From Ephemerocybe angulata (Eukaryota > Basidiomycota > Agaricomycetes > Agaricales > Psathyrellaceae): a stretch of DNA of 64,000 bases. Position 1 is the first letter of the stretch. Each line of letters starts with the position of its first letter. Under the pieces are notes generated by a model, which had not been told where the DNA came from, made no database searches, and worked only from the letters and a program-made list of their open reading frames with translations. The stretch lies in the NCBI GenBank assembly GCA_013368325.1, contig JAACJK010000171.1, positions 186,001 through 250,000 on the forward strand. Direction: 5' to 3'. Below are positions 1-14,007 of the stretch, one piece after another. Both the position numbers and the translations under genes were made by a program.

Positions 1-593
1 CCTTCCCCAAGAAAGCGGAGTAGTGCTGTATTTTCGATGAATGGATTCGTGCGGTGGCACATGATGCTGAACACCGAGCATCTTATTGTCAGCTGTAGTG
101 GTCGAATTTTCCCTGTACGATCCATCCACTCTCTCAACAGACCCAAGTCGAAGTGTCGTCTCGCTCTCGCAGGCTCGTACTCGGAGTACTCGAAGTAAAG
201 ATGGAGGTGAGACCATAGTTCTGTACAAGACCAGGCGACAGAGCGCCAGCTTTGGCAGACCGCCCCTAGTCGAAGCGAATGAGAGAGATGTGGGTCGTCG
301 GGGATGGTGAGTAGAAAGATCGTAGTGAGGAGCTCGGCGGGTAACTTGGATATTGGCGCCAGGGCGTTTTGGTCCTGGGGGGAGGGTGTTGGGCTGGGTG
401 GCGTTCTGTAAACTTCAGCGTTGGAGGTATAATCGTCGCCTCCGCGATAGCTGAAGTCGATCATTGGAATCGAGTGGCTCTGCAATTGCTCTGGCCTGTA
501 TGGAAGGAAGCCTCCGCTGCTCGTAGAGGCCAGTTCATAAGTTGCCGCTGCCTTGGGATCTCCAGGGTATATCGGCGGATGCATAGACTGCAT
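1..593 (-). CDS. F-box protein, N-terminal part, cut by left edge
   Basis: An open minus-strand frame runs from an ATG at 593 off the left edge without a stop. After about 55 Ser/Pro-rich residues comes an F-box core, ISKLPAELLTTIFLLTIPDD, then a conserved CQSWRSVAWSCTELWSHL stretch typical of Agaricomycete F-box proteins. F-box proteins bind SKP1 in SCF ubiquitin ligases; the target of this one is unknown. Upstream in the same frame are further ATGs, and a plausible intron (GT near 672, CTAAC branch site, TAG near 617), so the true start is uncertain. The C-terminal target-binding half lies outside the window. Confidence 0.75.
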   Translation of the reverse strand, partial: MQSMHPPIYPGDPKAAATYELASTSSGGFLPYRPEQLQSHSIPMIDFSYRGGDDYTSNAEVYRTPPSPTPSPQDQNALAPISKLPAELLTTIFLLTIPDDPHLSHSLRLGAVCQSWRSVAWSCTELWSHLHLYFEYSEYEPARARRHFDLGLLREWMDRTGKIRPLQLTIRCSVFSIMCHRTNPFIENTALLRFLGE

Positions 594-2417
594 CGGTCGT
601 TTAGATAGCAGTTCTAGTACATTGCACATGTTAGCTAGAGCTGGGAAGCGGTGGGCGCTGTAGAGCATACCTGGAAGTCAGAGTTGAAGCTGGACTTTAA
701 AGAGTTGGCCGCCATCATTCAAGATTCACGAGGCGCTTGTGCATTCGCATGCGCGTCCATCGCCATCGTAGCAGATCGCCCGTGTTCGTTGCTCTCAGTT
801 GGTCGTTGTCGTTGGTCCTTTGCTCTGTCAAAGGTGCTGTAACAAAGGAACACAGAAAGGCGGATTAGACCTGTCGTATAGTGTCCGGGATCATCGTGGA
901 AAGGTACTGACGAATTCCGACGGTAAGGGGCTCGGGCATCTGGGACAGCTGTCAGTATACTATCACCAGTGCACTATTCGTGGTGGTCACCTGCCTCGAT
1001 ATTTCATTTCCAAAGGGTTGCTTCGTATTTTCTCCCTTTCAAAGGAGAACTCAGCGTGCCCTGGTCCTCGGCAAAGAAGGAGTCGGTTTGATGCTAGTAT
1101 TGGCGTACTGGCTTGAGCATAGTATAGCATGAGGTTTAAGCATGTTTCATCCTTTACTAGCTGCTTAGTTGCGATTTCCTGGAGAGAGTACGAGGCCGAA
1201 GAAGACAAAGGTTCTGGGTTGACCAAAAGATAGGGGTAAACCGTGGGTATCATCTTCCATAAACAGCCTGAGAGCTTTTGATGCGTCGCAAACGACACAA
1301 AGGACCTCGTTTCGTTACTTCCGAGTCTACAACCAACTTCCAACTTACTTTCAAGTTCCAACCACTGCCTACAGGTCTGGAAACTAGCTGATTACCTTTT
1401 ATTCCTGTGGTCTCTATCAAAGCCTTCGCGCCAGACATACTGAGGATGTGGCCTGCGCCCCTCCTTCCAAAGATGAGAACTAATATCACTTTCCAGCCGA
1501 GTTGGGATGGGGGGTGGGATTTGGACACCTTCCTCCATTTCATGATCATCCCTTTCTACTAACTATCAGACATACTATTTTCCCTCCTTACGTTGAGCCG
1601 CCTAACCTCCATGTCCATCTACCTCTCTTGATGGAGCAAAGCAAGCCTGAGCCTTGCCGGGTGAGTGAGTTTGATGGCAGATATCATCAGTATGTAGCGC
1701 TGACATGATGAGGCTATCACAGAATACCGAACAGTGCCTTCTCCTGTACGGTGTAAGTACGTATGTACGTACGGCGCTTAGAGAACCTTTTATCTCTCCG
1801 TCGCCCGTGTCGCAGTACACAATGACGGTGGGCGTCTACAAGACATCAGATCTAACGATTCATGCTAAACTAATGGAGATCTCCCACTTATAAAGTCTCC
1901 TCCTCCCAAAAGTGGCTGAGTGTGTACTAAGAAAGCCTCTGCATTCCTCAACATTGTACCGTGATGTCCATGACACCGCCCACCTGTTTGAGGAAAGGTA
2001 AGAGCACAGAAAGGAGTTCCGACTCTGGTGGAACGCAGACAAGCCGGTGCTTATTACCCTTGGACCAAACCATATCCCATTCTTCTTGCGTTCGTTTCAA
2101 AAATCCATATCAGACACTCTGACACCAGGTGAGATAGATCTCCAGGCTACTTGCATTCCGAGCAACACCACCGACCTTCTTGAACGGTAGCGGGCGGCCA
2201 CGGACAGCCGCCACCAAACTAGACTCTGCTCGTGTAGTCTCTATCCCTTCCGGACCTCTAGGTACCCAGCCTTAGGTCAGATGGTTCAGATGCCTATTAT
2301 GAGTTATCCTCATATATCACGAAGGTATATTAACATCCTTCGCCTCCGTCTCATCCTAGATCAATACCGACCTTCACCCTCCCTTTTGTCTCTGCCCGCC
2401 CATCCTGATCTTGAATC
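594..2417. other. Intergenic, divergent promoters
   Basis: Lies between the leftward F-box gene and the rightward halogenase. All open frames here are short, overlap on both strands and match nothing I recognise. A GTAC-rich simple stretch sits at about 1746-1771. TATATTAA at about 2327-2334 is a possible TATA element some 85 bp before the halogenase ATG. I see no RNA gene. Confidence 0.5.
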
Positions 2418-4732
<2,315 letters not shown>

Positions 4733-5077
4733 GCGGGGGATGGGGGGCGTCAGTGTCCCTTGTTAAGGGCGGTATGCTAAGTAGCCTGGCGCGGCAGTCT
4801 TCGTTTGGCCTGCGTCAGTGTATTAATATGAACGTTGAACCTTGTATTGGCCACGTGCGATTAAGCGTAATAATGAGTATAACACTCTTGCATATATGTG
4901 TAATGACTAGTATAAACGTTTTTCTCGTCCAATCTCCACCCCGAGAATGAAACAATTGTCCGTTGGTGGAGTCTCTATCCGTCGGGTATTTGAGTCACTG
5001 GTGACTAGAGGCCTGCGTTTAGGAAATACTACATAGTCTAACGAACACACCTCCCCTGAACACCCTTCGACTTGAGC
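4733..5077. other. Convergent intergenic spacer
   Basis: Shared 3' region of the halogenase (+) and hydrophobin (-). AT-rich at 4840-4925. No further gene is supported. Confidence 0.5.
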
Positions 5078-5787
5078 TCATCCAATTACATTGACGTTGA
5101 TGGGGACGCATCCAACAGCGACCGCGCCATTCTAGCGGTAGAAGAGATCGTGATAAGAGATCGTTATTTTGAACTGTGCAGCTCGAACTACATACCAAAT
5201 GGATGTTAGAGCAGCAGACAGGATAGTCCTTGCAGGCACTTTGGGTGTCAATGATGCCCAAGTTGAGGGGAATGCATTGAATGCCACTACAGTATCACGA
5301 CTCGTCAATTGCTCTAATTTCTGAGAGAGGGCGTTTCGAAGGGGTACGTACATAATATTGCCCTTTGACAGACCAGCAAGGATGCCATCGACAGCGTTGC
5401 CTATGCTGTTGAGGAGTTTGGCGATAAGACCGTCGTCCACCTGGAAATATCTATTCAAAACCACTCGTAATGTTCAAGAAGGAAATGCTTTACCATCTCA
5501 ATGGTTTTGCCTGTTGCGAGATTGTAAGACGCTGCCTGTAGTCACGGTTATGGTTGATTTTGAGAGGACTTACAACATTGGGTCTGTCCCTGGCAAGTAT
5601 GCGAGGGACTATCCTGCGGAGCTCGGTTCTAGGAGAAACAGGCGGAATCCATGAATATCTCAACATTGGCCAAGTTCAAGCTGAGCTCACGTACCACCAA
5701 AGCAGTAGAAGCGGCACATGTTTGGAGGCCAGCAAGCAGAACGATTAAAGCCAGAGCATTGAACATCAAAGCGAACGAGCGGGCCAT
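5078..5787 (-). CDS. Class I hydrophobin, secreted
   Basis: Small amphipathic protein expected to self-assemble at air-water and wall surfaces. The minus-strand exons are 5787-5695, 5628-5574, 5510-5494, 5440-5352, 5286-5196 and 5131-5078, giving 132 residues with phase conserved at every junction. Residues 1 to about 26 are a signal peptide (MARSFALMFNALALIVLLAG). The eight cysteines follow the hydrophobin order: TCQGQTQCC, then 38 residues to QCIPLN, ACKDYPVCC, and GCVPINVNVIG at the C-terminus. The 38-residue C3-C4 gap is typical of class I rather than class II. The third exon is only 17 nt and supplies two bases of the third cysteine codon; the nearer upstream acceptor would give a stop. 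No single exon exceeds 93 nt, so simple ORF scans miss it. Confidence 0.9.
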
Positions 5788-7110
5788 TTCTAAATCAACA
5801 GTCGGAGGGGCGATTGTTCTTCAGGAGCTAAAGAAGACAGAAGGAATGTGGGAGTTGTTGAGGCAACGGATGTTTATTCTCGCTATCCTAGAGTCGTCTC
5901 TTATACCTTCAGTGCCGGTTCTGACAGGACAGGCTTCCCCCCTTCTCTAACGTTAGTGGTGCTTCTATGCCCTAATCGCTGAGCTGATCATTGGAGCGAC
6001 TCCTGGCAGGAATGTACCAGAGAGCCCCCACGATGTCGAGGAAGATGCCTTTTACAATTCCATGCTGTAGTTAGGCTATGTTAGCGTCGATAGTGCCAAC
6101 TTAGCTTGCCAGAGTAAGATAGTGTACTTATGCTCTCGGAACGGTCGGCATGACTGAAGCGCTGGTTGTTTGGAAGTTTACTCTTCTCAACAACGGGAGG
6201 GACTAGAGCATTTAAGGTCATAATACTCTCTTGTTTCTGGTCGCTTTGAGATGCCCTTGTAGACTCAACGCACCTTAAGCAAGGTGGAGGTGTGAATGTA
6301 GTACTGCGGCAAATGCCGACCTTTGAGCGCTTAAATGCACGTGGGACCCGGGTTCGTTATTTGAGCGCTTCTGCGGCATTGACTGACAGAGAAGGTGATG
6401 AGAATGGAGTATCAGGGCGAAGCTTGCCACCGGATAGATGCCCACAAGCTTTAACTTCAAGGCCTGGAACTGCTCTGGTCCTCGGGAGTCTGCCCATTAC
6501 ACATGTCCGACTGCTACTTAGCGCTTGTGATCTATTATAACATAAAAACTACTTTTCCACGGGACACAAGCTGACACATAAACGTCAAAGACAAACCGGC
6601 CCGATAACAGTGGTACCGGGGACGGTGCCTACCATTTGGGGGAACCGGGAGGTGACATCCTCGGTCCTCGGAGCTACGCTCCAACTTGCGATCTCAGGCT
6701 TGCGCTGCTCTCTCAGTCTTATGGCTGCCTGGGATGCTACAGGGGACGACTCAGTTATCTGAAATCTTGACATGTCCGAGTAACAGTTCGGGCAGCTCTC
6801 AGCATGTTGGTTGAGACAGGGGACGACTCAGGTGCCTCGCCTCTTGATTTTCCTAGCCTCTAGGCGAGAACTTGGGAAGCTTCAAGCAACAATGGATGTA
6901 TCAGTGATCCCATTTTGAATTCCATGGGAGGGGCATGGAGAAACAGCTGGGGAAGGTGACGGGTATCCAAACCGATGTATGGCTTGGAAGCACCAGGGGA
7001 CAGAACTGTAGACGAGGAAAAAGTCTGAAGCTTCAGGAAACGTTGAATACACTCTGCAGACCGGAAACGAGACTGCCATTATAACATTAGGCCTATGGTG
7101 TCTAGAATAG
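5788..7110. other. Intergenic, repeat-like, no gene seen
   Basis: Short overlapping frames only. A 15-bp word CAGGGGACGACTCAG occurs twice, near 6739 and 6818. The stretch leads into the Helitron-like end at 7118-7409 and may be the body of that element, but I cannot place its 5' terminus. Confidence 0.4.
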
Positions 7111-7117
7111 GAGCCAT

Positions 7118-7409
7118 GAGGAGCCGACCGAAGGTCGGCGACGAGTGGCCCTAAGATTTCTGTAACACGGCTTGCACGGGCAGATAACAGGTCCATTAAG
7201 CAGGGAGGAATCACTTTCCAGAAAGCCTTGGGCCACGAGGAGCCGACCGAAGGTCGGCGACGAGTGGCACCAAGGTTTCTATATTACGGCTGGCACGGGC
7301 GGGAGACGTTTATTATAAAGTAGACAGGAATTAAAGTCGATTCAGACAGGCTGAGCTTGCAAACAAACAGTTGTCGGGTCTCCCGTGCGAAGCACGGGTA
7401 ATCAGCTAG
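7118..7409 (+). mobile_element. Helitron-type 3' end (non-autonomous fragment)
   Basis: The end reads as a perfect 7-bp stem with a GAA loop (CCCGTGCGAAGCACGGG, 7382-7398), then 7 nt, then CTAG at 7406-7409 followed by T. This is the known Helitron terminus: a hairpin shortly before CTRR, with insertion 5' to T. Two copies of another hairpin of the same geometry, GCCGACC-GAA-GGTCGGC, lie 119 bp apart at 7123-7139 and 7242-7258, inside a near-duplicated unit. No Rep/helicase coding sequence is visible, so it would be non-autonomous. The start given is only the first hairpin copy; the 5' TC end was not identified. Confidence 0.55.
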
Positions 7410-7692
7410 TGATCAAAAAGCCAACTTATCCTGGACCCCTTTGTCTCCTTCCTAGACACTCACTCTATCCCAGTGTCAGAAAATAGGTCGTTAAATCGTG
7501 AGGTAGTGGTAGTAGTCGTACGTACGTAGTCTGAAATCTAAAAATACAAAGTTCCGGGGTGTCTACCCAGCGTATACGGACATGATGGTGGGCGAAGGGG
7601 TCAGATACCTAGAAGCTAGAGCGTGTGATGCTTGGGTATCACGGAGCAGTACAGTAGCAGGCGGACATCATAAAAGGAGGATCTCACTGAAC
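7410..7692. other. Intergenic
   Basis: No gene is supported. A GTACGTACGTAG simple stretch lies at about 7518-7531. Confidence 0.4.
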
Positions 7693-10280
7693 CTATTTCG
7701 AGTTCTTCGAATCGTTCTTCCACGGTTCATTTCCACTGGCGACCTGGTAAGCCGAGAACGTCGAGGATAACGGCGGTGTCATCGCCCCTGAGCTCAAGAA
7801 CGAGGTCATAGTATCATCGGCCGGAGGACTCCTCACTTCTTCCATCAGGTTCCTCTCATCCACTGCTATGACTGCTCCAGTCCTCTTGTCCAGACCAAAG
7901 CGTAGCCCGTCGAGCTTCTTCTCTATCGTGATGTCCCCGTCGTAGGGTGTGAGGAGGTTTCCCCAGCCTGAGCGGGAGGTAAGCGCGGCGGCGGCGGCAA
8001 TGGTGCCAGGCTCGGCTGAGAGCCGCAGCTTCTTGCGCTGATTTCGGTGGAGGATGTGGATTACAATGCCGACGACTCCTGTCAGGATGAGGATGGTTGC
8101 GAGGAAGTGGGCAGGGAGTGGGCTATGGTAGTACTCCGGTCAGCTTGAAACGCCCACAAAGATCTAGATTGGGTGAGGCTGGGTAGACTTACTCGACAAC
8201 CAATCGCGGTTCCAATGACCTCAGCGTTGCCGTGAGCGACGAGTTTCCAAGCTGGAAGTAAAGTCCCTTGGCGCTGACTGAGAGGTGCTGAGTCTACATA
8301 TACCGTCGTCAGTGAACTTGCAAACTTCTTGAAAGAGTTCAATACATACGTAGATCTTCGAAGTCAGGTCCTTGATAAGATTGGGGTTGTCGAATACGGA
8401 GTCCAATCCGCTAGGGTTCTGGCTCATACTGCGAAAAATAGCAGCTGGAACAAGAGACCTCGTGGCGTCAGCACGGGCTTGGATGTATGGGTTAGTGTTG
8501 TTTGTGAACACCACGCTGCAGAATTCAAGCGTAACCAGTCAACAACACGGCGATGGGACGAGGTGTTCGATTGTTCAACTTACCCGTTGTATGCTCGACC
8601 GCCCTGATCTCCGTTAAGGACATCATTCTCGTAGATAACATCGCCAGCATCCCTGACGTCAATGAGGTTGCCGTTCTTCGCGTCGGATTCGACAACGACT
8701 TTGTTTCCAGTCAGCTTCGGCTTACAAAAGACGGTTTTGGCCTCAGGCGTGTTGTCCGCGCGACGATGGAAATACCTGCGAAGCGGCGAAACCATTGAAT
8801 CTATAAATATTGGGGCTGAGACGAAATGAAGTACTAACCAGAACATGACGGGCCGAAACTCAACCTGAGGGTCAACTTCCCCATTACGACTTGCAGCACC
8901 AGGGCAAGGAGCAGCTTCTACGCCGTATTGCGAGGTCAGAGTCAGAACCTGGATGATGCCAGAAGACTCAGTATGACTTCAAGAATCAAAGATGTGATAG
9001 ATATTCACCGTTGGATCGAACCTGACGCTGTGTGTGCAGCTATCCAGTGATGTCGCGGTTAGGTTAAAGAAGGTTCCATCAGGGGTCAACTGTTGCGAAG
9101 TGGGGTTCGAGCAATTCGTCTGAGTTCTTACGGCGACTGTCTCGACAAAGAGGGTAGCATTGACTAGGGGGTTAACGGGGAACTGTTGAAGATGAGCTTC
9201 GAAGATCACGAAGGCGAAGAAGGCGAAGACGCACGGAGAAACGCGCAGTTGCCCAGCCACCTTTGACGAACTTCGGATCTGGAAGATCATGAAGGACGGC
9301 AGCGTCTGCGTAGCCGGCTCCTGCCACGAAGGCTTGAAGGGACTCGACATCGGGGGCACGAGCGACAGTCTCCAGACTGACGGTGGTGAGCCACGGGCGA
9401 GTGAATTCGAGTGTTCTGATCTGGAAGACGGAGGCGGTGAAGGGCTGAAAAAGGTAGGTCAAGGATGCAGTCAAGCATGACGCAAACACGAGTCTGTGCT
9501 TGTATTTGAGCGCTCGAGGAATGGCGAGAACCGGCCTAGTAAAGGGGAATTGGAGTCAGCTCAGGAGCACCAGTGCTTTATCATCAGCTGAATTACAAAC
9601 CCAATTTCAATGTAGTTGAGCAGCACTGATCGCTCAGCATCCGCGTTACCCTCGCTCAGAACGATGTAGGGCTGAAAGTGATGGTCAGCGGGTCGCAATG
9701 CCATTGTGCTTAGACAAGGTACCTGGTACATCCTGACCATCCAGTCCAACTCCCTCCATAGCACTGCCGGTGGTATGATAAGCAGTGTCGGTATAAAGGA
9801 CTGGGATTCTTGTTAAGCGCCGGTGGAATCCGAGGCGGTGATGAGCGCAACGTACCGCGAGGAACTGGGATGATATCTGTCCAAAGACCCCTAGGCTTCT
9901 CCCTGCAGGAACACTGAACCCTTTGTTTTGCTTCGACACTGCTGCAACGATCTCCAGAGCGAGTCCAAGGATGAGGAGCATAAAAGGCTCTCCCAGAATG
10001 ATGGGCAGCCTCATCAACAGTGGATCCTCAACAGTAGGTCAGCTTGGGACATCGCCCATGGGAGATGAGGGTGCCATACGTATTTCTCTGGAGGGATGCC
10101 ATTGTAGCCAGGTGGTGGAACGAGGTAGCTGGAATCCTCGAATCGCCTCTTGTTCACAACTGTACCGGTCTGAGCGGTGTACATGGACAGTGTTCCATCT
10201 TCAGAGGTATCGAGTAGCTTCCCCTGCGAGTAGCCACTTTCGACAGTAGCCCTTTGTGGCCTTAAGGGGAGGCTGGTCAT
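7693..10280 (-). CDS. Multi-pass membrane protein, DUF3433 type
   Basis: Function unknown; fungal DUF3433 proteins are integral membrane proteins. The first five minus-strand exons are 10280-10080, 10026-9856, 9800-9723, 9671-9601 and from 9535; later exons cover about 9360-9010, 8939-8830, 8780-8585, 8517-8350, 8290-8195 and 8125-7693. The N-terminus is hydrophilic. A first membrane segment (LPIILGEPFMLLILGLALEI) is followed by SFIPTLLIIPPAVLWRELDW, then the family signature QPYIVLSEGNADAERSVLL. A luminal or outer segment rich in NxT/NxS sites follows, then a last helix (HFLATILILTGVVGIVIHIL) and a cytoplasmic Arg/Lys tail. The stop is TAG at 7693-7695. It is shorter than the two-module ascomycete members. 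The splice choice near 9200 has two close alternatives. Confidence 0.78.
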
Positions 10281-11111
10281 CGTAACTGCCTAGGAGCGAC
10301 AGAGGTGGTGGTAGAAGGAGAAGGGCGGCGCTACTTCCCGGGAACGTGCTGTCCGTGGTGACACTGACTGTGTATCACTGTATGTTGTCGGTTGCACTGT
10401 CACCGGTTCACCCTGTATCACTGTGTACATATGTAGGGCTTCTAATCACCATTAAGCCATGGCTATGCCTGCTTCGCCACTTTTCCCACAGCGATTCTGA
10501 GTATTTTGGCGCAGGAATGCCGCGTTTTGCTCTCCGGTACTTGATATCTGCGATCCCCGAACTTGGATTGTAGGCATGAGGTGGGTGTGACAAGAGTGCT
10601 CGTTTGCATCACTGCGGCGGGCTTGTCAGCCTATTCCTGAGTCCCCGGTCAGCGAAAGGAACATACTGGTACCGAGTCCTTCCCCTCCTCCTTGAACACC
10701 ATTATGCCAACAGCCGAGGGCGATCCATGTCTGCGTCGACAGATTGGAGGATGAAGATCCCCCCGGACCCAGTAGTCTGTTTGAAACTTTGAAGCAATGA
10801 TCTTGAACATTGTTAAACTGAAAGTACTTCGCAAGTGAAACGCGGTAATCCGGGCGGCAGCCCCACATCTTCATCGCTGATAACCCATGAGCGCCTGGGA
10901 CCTGGGCCATAGATGAAACACTCGAGCTTTCGAAACGGCGATATAGCGAATGCGTTGGGTCCCAGGAACCTTTGTAAGCCTTTTTCTTGGTGGACTTGGA
11001 TGCGAGCGAGGTCCGTGTTAGCCGGAGCAGACCCATATCGCTGTGACACGCGGACTCAAGCGCGGAAGGGCACGTGGCGCGCCATTCCGTTCCTTCTCTC
11101 GGCTTGCCACC
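10281..11111. other. Intergenic, divergent promoters
   Basis: Separates the leftward DUF3433 gene from the rightward F-box gene. Short frames on both strands overlap and show no motif. No RNA gene seen. Confidence 0.4.
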
Positions 11112-12470
11112 ATGCTGTCTTATATTCAGGCTCTACCCTCTGAAATACTGGGCGAAATATTCATTGCATGTCTGCCAGAGCATGATGTCGATCGGATCCA
11201 ACCAACTCAAGCGCCCATGTTACTCTGTCAAATCTGCTCCGGCTGGCGGAGCCTTGCGATGGGAAACTCTTTCCTCTGGGACACCATCATACTACCTTCC
11301 GAGGAAAACGAAGAGGAGGAAGGGAAACTCGTAAAGTTTGTGAGCTCGGGTGGGGTGCAGCCGTGGTAGTTTGGACTCACAAGTCCTGGTCACCTTCTTT
11401 CGTTCGGAGAGGAAGGATTTGGTCTGGGCAATGAGGATCCCATGGTCCAGATAACGATCCTCAACATAGTTTCGACATACGCAAGCCGGTTGAAACATCT
11501 TTCCCTGGTCCTGTACCATTCACATTACTTCGCTTTACTGGATGGCGTCCACTTCGAGGAGCTTGAATCCTCCGTACACTCCTCCACCGACGCACTGGAC
11601 CTGGGCCTTGTTCGAATGCCCACTCCTTTCAACTCAGAGTCATCACCCAAGCTGCACGAAGCTTCTTTCAGCCTCATAGACGTTCCCCCTCTGGCAATCG
11701 ACCTACCATGGGGTCAGCTTACTATCATAGATGCCGGCCTGCCATACGGCAGGCCATTGGGATTCCCTGAATGGAGAGCGTTTTGGACTCAATGCCCCAA
11801 TATCAAGCAGGCCACGTTTGTCCTTCCGTGGGAGTTCACCCGCCGATACTCGAACCTAGACGCATTCTCTTATCCCTCTTTAACCAAGCTCACTCTTGTG
11901 ATACCCCCTTCGCCTTTGAAGCGAAAAGAGCGATGGACAATTTTCGCGGGGCCCGCTGTGTTTACGAATTTGGAGCATCTTCAACTCAATCTTTGCCACG
12001 GTCGCGAGCCATCCAACCCCCTTTTGCATAGGCTGGAAGCATTCTCAAAGCTGAAGAGCATCTCGATCCAAGGCTGTAACTCATTCGACGACGACTCTTT
12101 AGAGTACCCAATGGAAGTCAAGACTCTCGTTCACGACCTCGTCAAGCAGTTCCACAGTCTCCGATCCTTAAACCACCTCTTCATGCCCTACCACTACATG
12201 GACTCCAACGATATCGCATCGCTTCTCCATAGCCACTCTCCCACCTCGGGATATGCAGGCCTCAATGTCACGATCGACGCCGGATCCATAGAGAACGTCG
12301 GGATTTGGAAGCGAAAGCTGGAGGGGGAAAGGTTCTCTAGTATTGCAAGCCGTGTCGAGCTGGTATCTTGGGAACAGAATGTGATATACAGTGGCCATCT
12401 CGCGAGTCGGAGTGTCTCGGCCAGTTCTGCCCAGTTCGCCAGCAACTACGCCAAGCTGCCGTTTCATTAG
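11112..12470 (+). pseudogene. F-box protein gene interrupted by in-frame TAG
   Basis: A single frame of 453 codons from ATG 11112 to the stop at 12468-12470 is broken only by TAG at 11367-11369 (codon 86). The N-terminus, LPSEILGEIFIACLPEHDVD, and the QICSGWRSLAMGNSFLWDTI segment align with the intact neighbour at 14008. The stop falls where that paralogue has a sense codon just after GNVQRW. Homology continues on both sides, so this is a nonsense change (or a base error), not a gene end. A GT-AG pair that would remove the stop spans only 39 nt and would delete conserved residues. A 342-residue downstream frame from ATG 11442 could still be translated but lacks the F-box. Confidence 0.75.
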
Positions 12471-14007
12471 AGTGTAGACTGTAGACTGGCGCCTCTCACG
12501 AGACGAACGATATTGTTATCTAGTGGTCAGTGAACCCCTATTTTATGCAGTCTGTCCGTTCGTTTATTATAAACAGTACAGGTCCATCCCTCGGACAACC
12601 CTTTGCCAAAACTTGCTGCTCGGCAACGTGAGCAAGGTATGGTCCTTCACGAGTGGCCAGTGGTGCGCCACTAGTCGAGGCGCACGCTGTGGGTTCTTCT
12701 TCAATCCCTCCTCCGAAATTGAGTAAGAATTACAGGGAAGGTGGCAACAAGTACTCCCAATACTCCCAAGTGGTCACATAGAATACTAATCAAGCTCGAT
12801 GCCGCAGATCGACCATTCAGTGCAGCCAGGAAGCATGGACCGTACTGGTAAAGTCCTGCGCGGAGTTGTGTGCTCTCTTATATCGGAGGTGTTGCAACCA
12901 GCGGCAGAGCACGATTCAGAGTGTGATGAATCGTTGGCTCAAGCCGCCTGGTGCACCGGACTATGTGCACATGTTAGATCTTGGCAGGCGCGCTGGAGAA
13001 ATGGGAACCCTCCACGAACAACGTAGAATGAGCATTTCCCGTAGATCAAAGGCCCATTCCATTACGTTGCCACCGCGTCGCGCCTGGCGGAGGTTCCGGA
13101 GCCTGAGGCGCCCGATTGCTTTTCGAGCTCGTAGATCTCGTCCCAGTCCATCCTTCTGGTATTCCTTCAAGTTTTTCAAGTCAAGGATAACTCTTATTCT
13201 GGGGTCCAGGTCGTGTGCCTGGATGTGGAGAGAGCTATAAGACGGGGCTCGAAGTGTGGGTAGATGGCTTTGTGTTGAGGATGGGAATGGCAATGGCGGA
13301 TGGAGGGATGGTGGTAGTATGAGATCAAAGTGATCAAGCGCGCGTCTGTTCTGACCTCTTTGACGCGTGCGAGCCTGCCCTCAAGATGATCATGATTGCC
13401 GAGGCACGCGGACTGGTCTCGACGCGACGCGACTTGGACGCGACACGATTTGACTTGTAGTATGTTCCAGCTCTATCCTCTCAGATATATCACTGGGACG
13501 TCGGTGCCCTTCTGGCCTTCCCCCTCAGGTGTTTAAAACATCGAGAAGTGGATCCAGCGACGGGATTAGTGTGCGGCGCCCTGTGCACTCAGCCGCGTCT
13601 TCTTGTGTTTGCGCGACCAATCGGCGTCAACCCTCAGCCAGAGTAGATAGATGGTGCTCCTGAGAGGCGTGTTAGAAGACAGATGCGGCGCTAGGATGTG
13701 CTTTCTGTGAACGAGGTAGACATGCAGGCGTGGAATACGTGAAGCCATATTTCGTCATTCCTTTGGGTTGGATAATAGGAGATGCATGCAGGTGACACTA
13801 CGGAAGTGTCTCAGGAGTCTCGAGGGTACTCACTAGACCCTAAAATATCTGCTCTGTTTCAAATCCTAGACCGCGCAACAGATCGCCTGAGGCTAGACAG
13901 CTGGAACATTCGGAGGATGCCGAGTACGGAAATCCTACATTTAGTCGAAGCGCTGAACCGAGGCTGTTGTCTCACTCTAACCACGACAACCACTACTAGC
14001 TACCAGT
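12471..14007. other. Intergenic between tandem F-box genes
   Basis: No supported gene. A short minus-strand frame near 13165-13075 starts MDWDEIYELEKQ and stops after 29 codons; it could be a decayed fragment. A GACGCGAC-rich simple stretch occurs at 13420-13450. Confidence 0.35.

Noticed and set aside
11331..11369. A 39-nt GT-AG interval that would remove the in-frame TAG of the F-box gene
   Set aside because: Shorter than any intron seen in this window and would delete residues conserved in the paralogue.
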